A DNA stretch of 64,000 bases from an uncultured Vicinamibacterales bacterium (lineage in GTDB: Bacteria; Acidobacteriota; Vicinamibacteria; Vicinamibacterales; UBA8438), in NCBI GenBank assembly GCA_958295905.1, contig OY282382.1:3310001-3374000 (forward strand), given 5' to 3'. Numbering within the stretch: position 1 is the first letter of the stretch; every line of letters begins with the position of its first letter. Below the pieces are notes generated by a model, which was not told where the DNA came from, searched no databases, and saw nothing but the letters and a program-made list of their open reading frames with translations. The position numbers and the translations under genes were made by a program. Positions 33,091-40,520 of the stretch are shown piece by piece.

Positions 33091-33310
33091 GGCGGGCCCG
33101 GGCCGGTGGGTTCGGTCGGTCGCCGCGCATGTCGGAGAGGTCGCCCTCCCAGAGTCCCGAGCCCGCGAGCTGGAAGATGCGCCCGGCTCTCGCCCGGCGG
33201 ACGAATTCCGTCAGCGCGTGATTGACGGTCTTCGAGTAGGTTCGCTCGCCGCTGAGCCGCAGCGTCTCCTTGAGGACCTGCTCGTCAAGCACAAGACTTG
33301 TGCGTTTCAT
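33077..33310 (-). CDS. VapB-type antitoxin
   Basis: 77 residues. The N-terminal ribbon-helix-helix-like part is MKRTSLVLDEQVLKETLRLS with YSKTVNHALTEFVRRARAG. The C-terminal toxin-binding part is IFQLAGSGLWEGDLSDMRGD. This matches VapB antitoxins that bind DNA as dimers and repress their own operon. The toxin gene downstream is frameshifted, so this antitoxin may now be an orphan. ATG 33310. Confidence 0.85.
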   Translation of the reverse strand: MKRTSLVLDEQVLKETLRLSGERTYSKTVNHALTEFVRRARAGRIFQLAGSGLWEGDLSDMRGDRPNPPARARRVSG

Positions 33311-33341
33311 GTGTTAATGATGCGCCCCGCCGGGACCGCGG

Positions 33342-33557
33342 TCAACGTTGACGCGACGGTCTGTCGAGACGGCCGGGCTCGACGGGTTCGTGTCCGTCGC
33401 ACCGCCGCATCGGAAGGCGCGGGTACTTCGGATACCGCGCGTCCGCCGCGGACCGTTCGCACCGGTAGTAGTTCTGGTTGGTGCGGGAACGAACGACGCG
33501 GACGTGGCGGCAGTGCAGGCACAGCCCCACCCCCTCCACCGGGTCAGTGGCCCGCAT
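33342..33557 (-). CDS. Small four-cysteine protein (putative zinc-binding), unknown function
   Basis: 71 residues. The core reads LCLHCRHVRVVRSRTNQNYY, then RCERSAADARYPKYPRLPMR and RCDGHEP. The spacing C-x2-C ... C ... C suggests one zinc site, and the PRYPKYPRLPxxRC pattern recurs in small uncharacterised proteins of high-GC bacteria that I have seen. ATG 33557 chosen (GTG 33569 possible). No functional context: it lies between VapB and the menaquinone genes. Confidence 0.6.
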   Translation of the reverse strand: MRATDPVEGVGLCLHCRHVRVVRSRTNQNYYRCERSAADARYPKYPRLPMRRCDGHEPVEPGRLDRPSRQR

Positions 33558-33693
33558 CGCCGGTCCCACCGGTCCGGCCGCCTCCGCGGTGACCGAAGGC
33601 GCGGCGTCCGGGATGCGGAACGTCCGCCGGACTCTCGGCCGACGCCGCGATGCGGGGCCCCGGCCGGTTGAAGTACCGGTTTCCGTCCGCCAT

Positions 33694-34554
33694 TCAGTAC
33701 ACCCTCAGCGGCGGCGCGCCGGAGGCGGCGAGGCCGGCCCGCCGGGCCTCGCGGTCGAGCGCCTGCAGGGCGGTCCGGCCGGTGTCGCGGAGGTCGGTGG
33801 TCCAGTCGTTCACGTAGAGGTCGACGTGCTGGAACATCACGTCGTCGGTCAGCTCCTGGGCGTAGCGGCGCATGGTGGGGGCCGTCTCCCGCCGATGGCT
33901 CCGGGCGTGGGCGAGCGAGTCGCGGATCACCGCGGTCACGGCGCGGATGGTGTCCGGGTCGAGCGCGTGCCGCGCGAGGATGCCGCCGAGGGGCAGGGGC
34001 GCGCCGGTGGCCTCCTCCCACACCGCGCCGAGGTCCTCGACGAGGGCGAGCCCGCGCGCGCGCCAAGTGAAGCGGCCCTCGTGGATGCACACGCCGAAGT
34101 CGGCGGCCCCGGCCGCGAGGGCGGGCATGATGTCGGAGAACACCACCTGATCGAGGGCGCCCTCGCCGGCATGGAACAGCTCGTAGAGCAGGGTGGCGGT
34201 GGTGTGCGCGCCCGGGCACAGCACGCGGGCGGGCCGCGAGCCGCCGCCTGGCCGGGGGAACGGGTCTACGGGCCGGGTTCCGGGGCGGGCGGCGAGCAGC
34301 AGGGGACCGACGCCGAAGCCGAGGGCCGAGCCGACGGGCAGCACGCCCAGCGTGCTCCGCAGCAGGAGCGCGGCATGGAAGCTGGCTTTCGCCACGTCGA
34401 AGTCGCCGGCGAACAGCCGACGGTTCAGCTCCTCGACGTCGAGCAACTCGATGCGGAAGTCCAGTCCGCGCGTGTCCACCTTCCGTTCGAGGATGCCGTG
34501 GAAGGCGAACGTGTCGTTGGGGCAGGTGGAGATTCCCAGATGGATCGGCGTCAC
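33694..34554 (-). CDS. mqnD: 1,4-dihydroxy-6-naphthoate synthase (futalosine pathway)
   Basis: 286 residues. Converts cyclic dehypoxanthinylfutalosine to 1,4-dihydroxy-6-naphthoate for menaquinone. The N-terminal LGISTCPNDTFAFHGIL block is the MqnD signature, followed by FDVAKASFHAALLL and PGAHTTATLLYELFHAG, the usual substrate-lobe blocks of this periplasmic-binding-protein-like fold. GTG 34554 overlaps the stop of mqnB by 4 bp, so the two pathway genes are translationally coupled. Confidence 0.9.
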   Translation of the reverse strand: MTPIHLGISTCPNDTFAFHGILERKVDTRGLDFRIELLDVEELNRRLFAGDFDVAKASFHAALLLRSTLGVLPVGSALGFGVGPLLLAARPGTRPVDPFPRPGGGSRPARVLCPGAHTTATLLYELFHAGEGALDQVVFSDIMPALAAGAADFGVCIHEGRFTWRARGLALVEDLGAVWEEATGAPLPLGGILARHALDPDTIRAVTAVIRDSLAHARSHRRETAPTMRRYAQELTDDVMFQHVDLYVNDWTTDLRDTGRTALQALDREARRAGLAASGAPPLRVY

Positions 34555-35216
34555 GCGTCGCGGCTCCAGGTGGGCCGGTCGATCAGGTCGGCCGCCACGA
34601 GGCAGGCGGCATCGAGCGCTTCCGGAATCTGCCAGCGCTCGAACCGCCGGTCGCCGACCGCGTTCGAGATGCCGCGGACGATGGCCACGGGCACCCCCGC
34701 GAGCCGTCCCGCCAACGCCACCGCGAAGCCCTCCATGTCCTCGGCCACCGCGTCGGGGAACCGCTCGCGGCGCCCGCGGGCCTCGGCCTCCGCCGCCGCC
34801 GCGGTGCACACCGTCAGGAGCGGGCCGGCGGCGGGGGGAACCGGACTGGCGAGAGCGAGCGCGTCCGGCCCGTCCGCCCCGCTCTTGCCGCTCCGCGGCC
34901 AGTGGCGGTACCCGAGGGCGGGGGCCGGCACGAACGAGGCGACGCCGACCCCGACCCCGTGCATCAGGACCGACGGAAAGACGGCGGCGGTGCCGACCGG
35001 GAGCCCCCCGGGGTCGAACGTGCCCGCGATGCCGACGAGGACGACCCGCTCGGGCTCGTGGACCGCGATGGCGTGGCGGGCCTGGGCGGCCGCCGCCACC
35101 GGCCCGAAGCCGCACAGCTCGCAGGGCGCCGCGACACCGAAACCCCGCCGCCGGGCGAGGTGACGGCGCTCGGTCTCGGTGGGGACCAGCACCAGGGTGT
35201 GGGGAGCGCTCGTCAC
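34551..35216 (-). CDS. mqnB: Futalosine hydrolase
   Basis: 221 residues. Cleaves futalosine to dehypoxanthinylfutalosine, one step before MqnC and MqnD. Nucleoside-phosphorylase/hydrolase fold with VVLVGIAGTFDPGGLPVGTA near residue 55 and AVAEDMEGFAVALAGRLAGV near 155, where the conserved D-M-E-G binds the ribose. GTG 35216 chosen; an upstream frame adds unconserved residues. Its presence shows the MqnB branch (futalosine hydrolysis) rather than an adenosine-deoxyfutalosine route is possible here. Confidence 0.85.
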   Translation of the reverse strand: MTSAPHTLVLVPTETERRHLARRRGFGVAAPCELCGFGPVAAAAQARHAIAVHEPERVVLVGIAGTFDPGGLPVGTAAVFPSVLMHGVGVGVASFVPAPALGYRHWPRSGKSGADGPDALALASPVPPAAGPLLTVCTAAAAEAEARGRRERFPDAVAEDMEGFAVALAGRLAGVPVAIVRGISNAVGDRRFERWQIPEALDAACLVAADLIDRPTWSRDA

Positions 35217-35446
35217 GCCCTGGTCCCGCTCCGCACCACCCCGGTCTCGTGGGCCGCCTCGGCCGCCGCCTTCGTCACCGCCTCGACCCCCGCCTTGTTG
35301 CGCCACGCGCCCCCAAGTGTATCGCGGGCCATGCCGGTTCGTGCCTCGCCGCCGGCGGGGGGCGGTGCCGCCGGCGGCCCATGGCGAATCAGGGAGGACA
35401 CCGCGCGGATCGAATCACAGCGGGGCCGCCCGCCGCCGGCGGCCAA

Positions 35447-35561
35447 GGATCGGCGCAAGAATAAACTCCCGGTTCGCCGCATCGGTTTCGTGGCGCAGTT
35501 CACTTCGGCCGGCTCCATGCCGCGCATCTGTCGTATTCGAGGAAGTTGTTCTTGCGCACCC
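35447..35561. mobile_element. Element D copy 2 (115 bp)
   Basis: Starts GGATCGGCGCAAGAATA and ends GTTGTTCTTGCGC. Shares GTTTCGTGGCGCAGT and CCATGCCGCGCATC with copy 3, which follows 10 bp later in the same orientation. Confidence 0.8.
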
Positions 35562-35571
35562 TACCAACCAA

Positions 35572-35785
35572 GGATCGGCGCAAGAATAGACTCCCGGTTC
35601 GCCGCATCGGTTTCGTGCCGCAGTTTCCCTTCGGCCGCCTCCATGCCGCGCATCGGTCGCCGTCGGCGTCGATCCCATTACCACCCCGTGGTGAAACCCC
35701 GCGCCGATCGAGTGCGGCGGGGACTTTCGCCTCGGGCGGTTGCGGCGTGATTGCGGCCCCTGAAGGAAGTTGTTCTTGCGCGGAC
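35572..35785. mobile_element. Element D copy 3 with nested element E remnant (214 bp)
   Basis: Same ends as copy 2. About 100 bp longer because it contains a mini element E: CCCGTGGTGAAACCCC (35685) and GGGGACTTTCGCCTCGGGC (about 35720) are the two E ends with almost nothing between them. Confidence 0.7.
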
Positions 35786-35789
35786 CCTG

Positions 35790-37178
35790 CTAAGCCCGGA
35801 GGTCGTAGCACTGCAGACGGGGCGCAGCCCCCGTGAGCAGATCGCGCGTGTTCTGGACGAAGTAGAGCAGGCCGCGGCTCAGCACCGGCAGGGTCCACGA
35901 CTCGTAGGCGGCGGCGAGCCAGGTCCGGGCGATCTCGCGGTACCCGTCCGGGGTGAGATTCAGCCACAGCAGGTGCCCGAGCTCGCCGAGGGCGAGGAAG
36001 TGCCCGTCGACCGCGAGGAGCGACCCCCGGGCGGTGCCGAGCTGGACCCGGCGCTCCCGCCCCCCCTGCCGGAAGGTCTCGGGCCACAGCGGCACCTCCC
36101 GCCAGACCACCCGCCCGGTCGCCGCCTCGACGCACGCGAGCGAGGCGTCGCCCTGGTTCCGGCCGTCGAAACCGTAGAGATAGCCGTCCTGGTGGATGGC
36201 GGTGTTGAAGTGCAGGGCGAACCCGCGGGTGGTCCAGACCACCTCGTGGGTGAAGTCGGGAAGGACCCGGAGCAGGGCGCCGCCGGTGCGGTAGCTGGCG
36301 GACACGAAGACCTTGTCGTCGAAAACCACCGGACACGACGCGTTGACTGATTCGTAGGTCCGGCTGCGGAACGGGAACGCGAAGTCCACGGTGCCGTCCG
36401 CCGGGTCGAGCGACAGCAGCCCTCCGGCCGGCGGCGACGACTCGCCGCCCGCGAACACGAAGACCCGCCGCCGGCCGTGCACGCCCGCGGGCACCGGCGA
36501 GGCGTAGCTGGGGCCCCAGTCGCCGGCCCGCCACAGCTCCCGGCCGGTGGCCGCCTCGAAGGCGACCACGCAGGCGCCGCGGGGCGCGCCGACGTTCACG
36601 ATGACCCGGCCGCCCTCGACGAGGGGCGTCGACGAGGTGCCGAAGAAGTCCTGACCTGCCTCGTACTCGGCCCGCAGATCGCGGGTCCAGAGACCGCGGC
36701 CGGTGGCGAGGTCGAAAGCGTGCAGCCGGCTCTCGGCCCCGAGGGTGAAGACGCGGCCGGCCGCGATGACCGGGCTCGAGCGCGGGCCGTTGTTGTAGCC
36801 GTAACGGTCGCGGTAGCGGGTGGGGTAGCGGAAGTCCCACTTGAGGGCGCCGGTCTCGGGGTGGCGGCACTCGACCACCTCTTCGTTACCCATCCGATGG
36901 AGGAACAGCAGGCGGTCTCCGGCGATGGCCGGCGACGTATAGCCGGCGCCCTTCTCCATCTCCCACACCAGCGGCGGGGGCAGGGACCGGCTGAGGCGGG
37001 TCTCCGTGGACACCGCGTTGTGGGTGGGGCCGAGGAACGAGGCCCAGTCGTGGGTGACGGCGTCGGGCGACAACGGGCGGGGCGGGTTCCGCATCACCGG
37101 CTGCGCGCCGGCCGTCCCGGCCAGGACCGTCCGTCCGGCGAGCGCCTGGAGCAGGGTCCGGCGGGACAGGACCTTCAT
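35790..37178 (-). CDS. Tat-exported PQQ-like beta-propeller protein
   Basis: 462 residues. The N-terminus MKVLSRRTLLQALAGRTVLA has a twin-arginine-type signal ending near GTAGAQP. The mature part is built of Trp/Gly-rich blades such as GALKWDFRY, FDLATGRGLWTRDL, EAATGRELWRAGDWG and EAATGRVVWREVPLW, as in PQQ-dependent dehydrogenase-like propellers. No quinoprotein catalytic Asp-Glu pair can be pinned down, so it may be structural or a lyase-like relative. A minus-strand TAGGAT lies 8 nt before the ATG, suggesting a leaderless transcript. Confidence 0.85.
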   Translation of the reverse strand: MKVLSRRTLLQALAGRTVLAGTAGAQPVMRNPPRPLSPDAVTHDWASFLGPTHNAVSTETRLSRSLPPPLVWEMEKGAGYTSPAIAGDRLLFLHRMGNEEVVECRHPETGALKWDFRYPTRYRDRYGYNNGPRSSPVIAAGRVFTLGAESRLHAFDLATGRGLWTRDLRAEYEAGQDFFGTSSTPLVEGGRVIVNVGAPRGACVVAFEAATGRELWRAGDWGPSYASPVPAGVHGRRRVFVFAGGESSPPAGGLLSLDPADGTVDFAFPFRSRTYESVNASCPVVFDDKVFVSASYRTGGALLRVLPDFTHEVVWTTRGFALHFNTAIHQDGYLYGFDGRNQGDASLACVEAATGRVVWREVPLWPETFRQGGRERRVQLGTARGSLLAVDGHFLALGELGHLLWLNLTPDGYREIARTWLAAAYESWTLPVLSRGLLYFVQNTRDLLTGAAPRLQCYDLRA

Positions 37179-37186
37179 GGCCGGCA

Positions 37187-37192
37187 ATCCTA
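37187..37192 (-). promoter_or_regulatory. Putative -10 element (TAGGAT) for propeller gene
   Basis: Minus-strand TAGGAT is 8 nt before ATG 37178, in the same leaderless spacing as several other genes here. Confidence 0.35.
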
Positions 37193-37226
37193 TCCGTTCC
37201 CGGACTCCGAAGAAAGGCCGGCGGGC

Positions 37227-37232
37227 TATAAT
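37227..37232 (+). promoter_or_regulatory. Putative -10 element (TATAAT) for 37288-38162 operon
   Basis: TATAAT about 55 nt upstream of the GTG at 37288, divergent from the propeller promoter. No good -35 visible. Confidence 0.45.
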
Positions 37233-37287
37233 CCGGGGGCTCGCCGCGGGACGGCGAAGACGGACACGGGCGGAAGCGAGGACGGAC

Positions 37288-37602
37288 GTGGCGGACACCG
37301 GGCCGAAGAGTGCGGTCGAACTGGCGATGGAACGTCTCCGGCGGCAGGATGCGGAGGCGGGGGACGGCGCGGCGGGCGGCCGCGGGCTGACCGACGACCA
37401 GAAGAAGGCCATCGCGGCGGCCCGCCGCGACTACGAGGCGAAGGTCGCCGAAGCGGAGATACTGATGCATTCGAAGCTCGCGGCCACCTTCGATTCGGAG
37501 GGCCGGCGGGAGATCGAGGCCAACCACCGCCGCGACCTCGGGCAGTTCGCGTCCGCGCGCGATCGGAAGATCGCGGCGATTCGGAAAGGCGTCCGGCCGT
37601 GA
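37288..37602 (+). CDS. Small charged helical protein, unknown function
   Basis: 104 residues, rich in Ala, Arg, Glu and Lys, with a predicted helix-rich core DDQKKAIAAARRDYEAKVAE and the tail ASARDRKIAAIRKGVRP. I recognise no catalytic motif. GTG 37288 was chosen because the block VADTGPKSAVELAMERLRRQ begins there and a TATAAT box lies upstream. The stop overlaps the start of the PqiA-like gene (GTGA), so the two are coupled; it may assist that membrane protein. Confidence 0.65.
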   Translation: MADTGPKSAVELAMERLRRQDAEAGDGAAGGRGLTDDQKKAIAAARRDYEAKVAEAEILMHSKLAATFDSEGRREIEANHRRDLGQFASARDRKIAAIRKGVRP

Positions 37603-38162
37603 CGAAGGCCGTCGTCGTCGCCCTCACCCTCGTCAACTTCCTGCTGCTCGTGCCCGGCGTGGTCCTGCCGGTCTACAGCGTCACCATCACCACCGAGGTC
37701 GCGGCGTCGATCATCCCGGATCCGGTGGAGGTCACCGTCTACGAGCAGACCCGATCCATCCTCGGGACCGTACGGGAGCTGTGGGGTTCGGCCGACTACC
37801 TGGTGTCGTTCCTGATCCTGCTCTTCAGCGTGCTGGTGCCGGTGACCAAGGCGGGGATGCTGCTGGCGTCGATCTACGCGGCCGGCGACGGGGTCCGGAA
37901 GCGGCTGGTGGTCGCCGTCGACCTTATCGGGAAGTGGTCGATGGCCGACGTCTTCGTGGTGGCGGTGTTCCTCGCGTTCCTGGCCACCCGCGACCAGGCC
38001 CAGGCCAACAGCTTCAGCGTGCCGGTGCTGCTGCGGCAGGTCGACGTGGACATGCAGACCCGGCTCACCTCCGGGCTCGGCGCCGGCTTCTACTGCTTTC
38101 TGGCCTACTGCCTGTTCTCCGTCGCCTGGACGCAGATCCTGAAGTACCGCCGGGCCGCGTAA
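37599..38162 (+). CDS. PqiA-like (paraquat-inducible protein A family) membrane protein
   Basis: 187 residues with four hydrophobic segments (about 5-25, 65-88, 105-128, 155-178). The SFLILLFSVLVPVTKAGMLL block, followed by a KWSMADVFVVAVFLAF block, is characteristic of the PqiA half-repeat, an inner-membrane component of MCE-type lipid transport in proteobacteria. It is a single unit, shorter than the two-unit enterobacterial PqiA, and no MCE protein is adjacent. GTG 37599. Its stop abuts the left end of element E copy 2. Confidence 0.8.
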   Translation: MTKAVVVALTLVNFLLLVPGVVLPVYSVTITTEVAASIIPDPVEVTVYEQTRSILGTVRELWGSADYLVSFLILLFSVLVPVTKAGMLLASIYAAGDGVRKRLVVAVDLIGKWSMADVFVVAVFLAFLATRDQAQANSFSVPVLLRQVDVDMQTRLTSGLGAGFYCFLAYCLFSVAWTQILKYRRAA

Positions 38163-38358
38163 CAGCCCGTGCCGAAACCCCGCGCCGCACCGAGAGCGGC
38201 GAGGGCGCTGGCGGGCTGGAGAGCGCCCGCGGGCAAAGAACGCCCGTGCCTGACGAGGTGTGAGGAGGGCGCCTATTGGGCATGGGCAACCGAAGAACAA
38301 CGCAGTCAGGCGGGATGCATCGCCGCTCGAATGCAGCGGGGACTTCCGCCACGGGCCG
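38163..38358. mobile_element. Element E copy 2 (196 bp)
   Basis: Left end CAGCCCGTGCCGAAACCCC directly follows the PqiA stop codon. The right end CCGCCACGGGC is the inverted counterpart. The flanks GTAA and GCAA could be a slightly decayed 4-bp target duplication. Ends resemble those of the IS at 46408-47864, which may be the source of the transposase. Confidence 0.75.
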
Positions 38359-38842
38359 GCAACGACAGTGATCGATATTGGAGTGCCATCCGCATCCGGG
38401 CGCAGCCCGTCTTCTGCGGCTCGGCGCGCCTGACACACGGCAAGGTGATTTCGTCAGCGTCCTGAGCGCGGGGCGCCGGCGCGGCGGCCCGTGGCGGATT
38501 CCGCACCGCACCTCGGCCGGCGGGTCGCCTGTAGCAGGCGGGGCGTGGCGAACGGGCGCGTCGGGCATGGGTGAGCAACGCCGCTCTGCCGAATCGGCCG
38601 GGATGCATCTGCCGTCGAACCCAGCGGCTCTCTCGGCCCTCTTGCTGCATGTGTCTGTTCCGGGCGGGGACGCGGCGGACGTGGGCGTCGAACGCAGGGG
38701 GCCCTCTTGGGCCTCTTGCCGCAGGCTGCCAGGCGCGGTCGCCGGGGTGATACCATCGGCCGGATTGCCACCTGCCGTTCCCGCAGCCCGGTCGGCGGCG
38801 CGGTTGCCGCGGCCGGCCGCACCATAGACGAGGAGATGTTTC
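38359..38842. other. Intergenic stretch: dispersed repeat and no gene
   Basis: Contains the second copy of the 48-bp dispersed repeat (38397-38446). A block with GCAACGCCGCTCTGCC and GGGATGCATCTGCCGTCGAA near 38580 vaguely resembles part of element E. No convincing coding frame. Confidence 0.5.
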
Positions 38843-39394
38843 ATGAGGTTCCGCAGCATCGCCGGTATGGCCGCCGGCATCGCGATCGTCCTGTCCGGCT
38901 CCGTCCTGTCCGCGCAGGACAACCCCGTCGTCGTGATGGAGACCAGCCTGGGGGCCATCACGGTGGAGCTGGCTCACGCCGAGGCGCCGATCAGCGTCGA
39001 CAACTTCCTGCAGTACGTGGACGCCGGGCACTACGACAACACCATCTTCCACCGCGTCATCCAGGGGTTCATGATTCAGGGCGGCGCTTACTCGCCGGAG
39101 ATGCGCACCCGGCCGACCCGCGATCCGATCAAGAACGAAGCGGAGAACGGGCTTACGAACGACCGTTACACGATCGCCATGGCGCGCACCAGCGCGATCG
39201 ACAGCGCCACGGATCAGTTCTTCATCAATACCGTCGACAACAACTTCCTCAACAACGGCGTGCGCGACTTCGGGTATGCGGTGTTCGGACGGGTGATCGA
39301 CGGAAACGGCGTCGTGGACCGTATTGCCGCCGTACCGGCGACGAACAGCCTGCCGAACGAGACGGTGGTCATTCAGTCCGTCAGGCGACGCTAG
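38843..39394 (+). CDS. Secreted cyclophilin-type peptidyl-prolyl isomerase
   Basis: 183 residues. Signal peptide MRFRSIAGMAAGIAIVLSGS ending near VLSAQD, then a bacterial cyclophilin domain: METSLGAITVELAHAEAPIS, YDNTIFHRVIQGFMIQGG (with the catalytic FHR), ATDQFFINTVDNNFLN and YAVFGRVIDGNGVVDRI. It would speed proline isomerisation during folding of exported proteins. GAGGAG precedes ATG 38843. The stop TAG is part of the CTAG target duplication of element B copy 2. Confidence 0.9.
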   Translation: MRFRSIAGMAAGIAIVLSGSVLSAQDNPVVVMETSLGAITVELAHAEAPISVDNFLQYVDAGHYDNTIFHRVIQGFMIQGGAYSPEMRTRPTRDPIKNEAENGLTNDRYTIAMARTSAIDSATDQFFINTVDNNFLNNGVRDFGYAVFGRVIDGNGVVDRIAAVPATNSLPNETVVIQSVRRR

Positions 39395-39507
39395 GAGTCT
39401 GCGCCGTAGAACTGTTTTGGGTCCGATCTGGCACAATATGTAGCGGTCTGTCGCCGGAGCTTGCACAACATATAGTAGTCAGGATTTCCTGCGGCGCAGA
39501 CTCCTAG
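39391..39507. mobile_element. Element B copy 2 (109 bp) with perfect CTAG duplication
   Basis: Element 39395-39503 with inverted ends GAGTCTGCGCCG...; flanked on both sides by CTAG (39391-39394 and 39504-39507). The left CTAG contains the cyclophilin stop codon. Same length as copy 1. Confidence 0.9.
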
Positions 39508-39640
39508 CTAGTGGTCCGTCACGTCATAATCTTCAGACAGACGGACTTGAGCCGAACGATGTATTTCCTCTGCATGGGAACTCTTTCGGTCCGAAGTGAT
39601 TTCCTCGGCGGCCCCATTTTTAGCCATGGCAATGCACTAG
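39508..39640. mobile_element. Element A copy (133 bp) directly abutting element B
   Basis: CTAG at 39508-39511 and 39637-39640. The left CTAG follows immediately on the right CTAG of element B, so the two elements are back to back. The next 187 bp up to 39827 show no gene. Confidence 0.9.
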
Positions 39641-39827
39641 TGTGGCGTCCCTCAAGTGCGTGGCATCGGGCGCTTCTCGCAACCGATGAATCTCGGCGGC
39701 ACTGAGTCCCGGCAGGGGTTGGTCGGGCGGCGCGGCCGGCTCCCGCGCGGGACGATACTCTGCCGGTGGAGAGACGCCGAAGCCGCGCCCGCGGAGGTTC
39801 CCCGGTCGCGCGGCCGGGCGGAACATC

Positions 39828-40418
39828 ATGCGTGACCGTTGGTACGGTGACAACCGCGACGTCGTGAAGTGGAGCGCCGTCGTGCATCTCGCGCGCCGCG
39901 AGGCGATCCCGGACGTTCTGCATGCGGCCCTGTATCGGCCGGATGACGAGTGGCCGCGGCTCGCCACCGCGCGCGGACCGGCGGCGTTGCCGGTCGAGGT
40001 CGTCCGCCACTTTCGCGACCTCGACGACCTGCAACGGCTTGCCGCGGCCACCGCATTGCGTATCGAGACGGTGAAGGAGCCGTTTCTCGATCGATCCGCC
40101 TACTTCCGGCGCGTCTGCGAGCGGGTCCGAGCGTACCGGGCCCCGGTGTTGGTGCTGCTCGACCCCGACACCGGACTCGCCCCGGATGGCGGCGGCGGTG
40201 CTCAACACGTGACGTCGGCCGAAGTGACCGCGATCTTCGCCGCGTTGCGGCCGGGCGACCTCCTCGCCTGCTATCAGCACGCGCGGCGGCAGAAGGACTG
40301 GCGCGGCCGGGCCCGGCGCGCCTTCGCGAACGCCCCCGGCGTGCCCTCGTTCGAGGTGGAGGTCCTGTGCTCGGACCTGGCCCGCGACGTGCTCATGCTG
40401 GCGGTGAAGAAGGGATAG
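39828..40418 (+). CDS. Conserved-looking protein of unknown function
   Basis: 196 residues starting MRDRWYGDNRDVVKWSAVVH. Later blocks are APVLVLLDPDTGLAP near residue 105 and RPGDLLACYQHARRQKDW near 145. The layout resembles a family of uncharacterised proteins with a L-D-P-D-T-G-L motif that may have a nucleotidyl- or methyltransferase-like fold; I do not know a function. ATG 39828. The last 9 bases lie in a 36-bp segment that is duplicated 39 bp downstream. Confidence 0.6.
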   Translation: MRDRWYGDNRDVVKWSAVVHLARREAIPDVLHAALYRPDDEWPRLATARGPAALPVEVVRHFRDLDDLQRLAAATALRIETVKEPFLDRSAYFRRVCERVRAYRAPVLVLLDPDTGLAPDGGGGAQHVTSAEVTAIFAALRPGDLLACYQHARRQKDWRGRARRAFANAPGVPSFEVEVLCSDLARDVLMLAVKKG

Positions 40419-40520
40419 CAGAAGTGCGGTTGGGGTCGGTGCTGCGTTCCTGCCGCGCATGGTGGGCAACTCGGATTTCACGCGAAGGGATGGCAGCGGT
40501 GCGGTTGGGGTCGGTGCTGC
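40410..40520. repeat. Repeat-spacer-repeat duplication (36-39-36 bp)
   Basis: A 36-bp segment at 40410-40445 recurs at 40485-40520 (33 of 36 identical). The first copy includes the stop of the gene at 39828; the second contains the ATG (40490) of the next gene at the position where the first copy has ATA. Confidence 0.8.
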
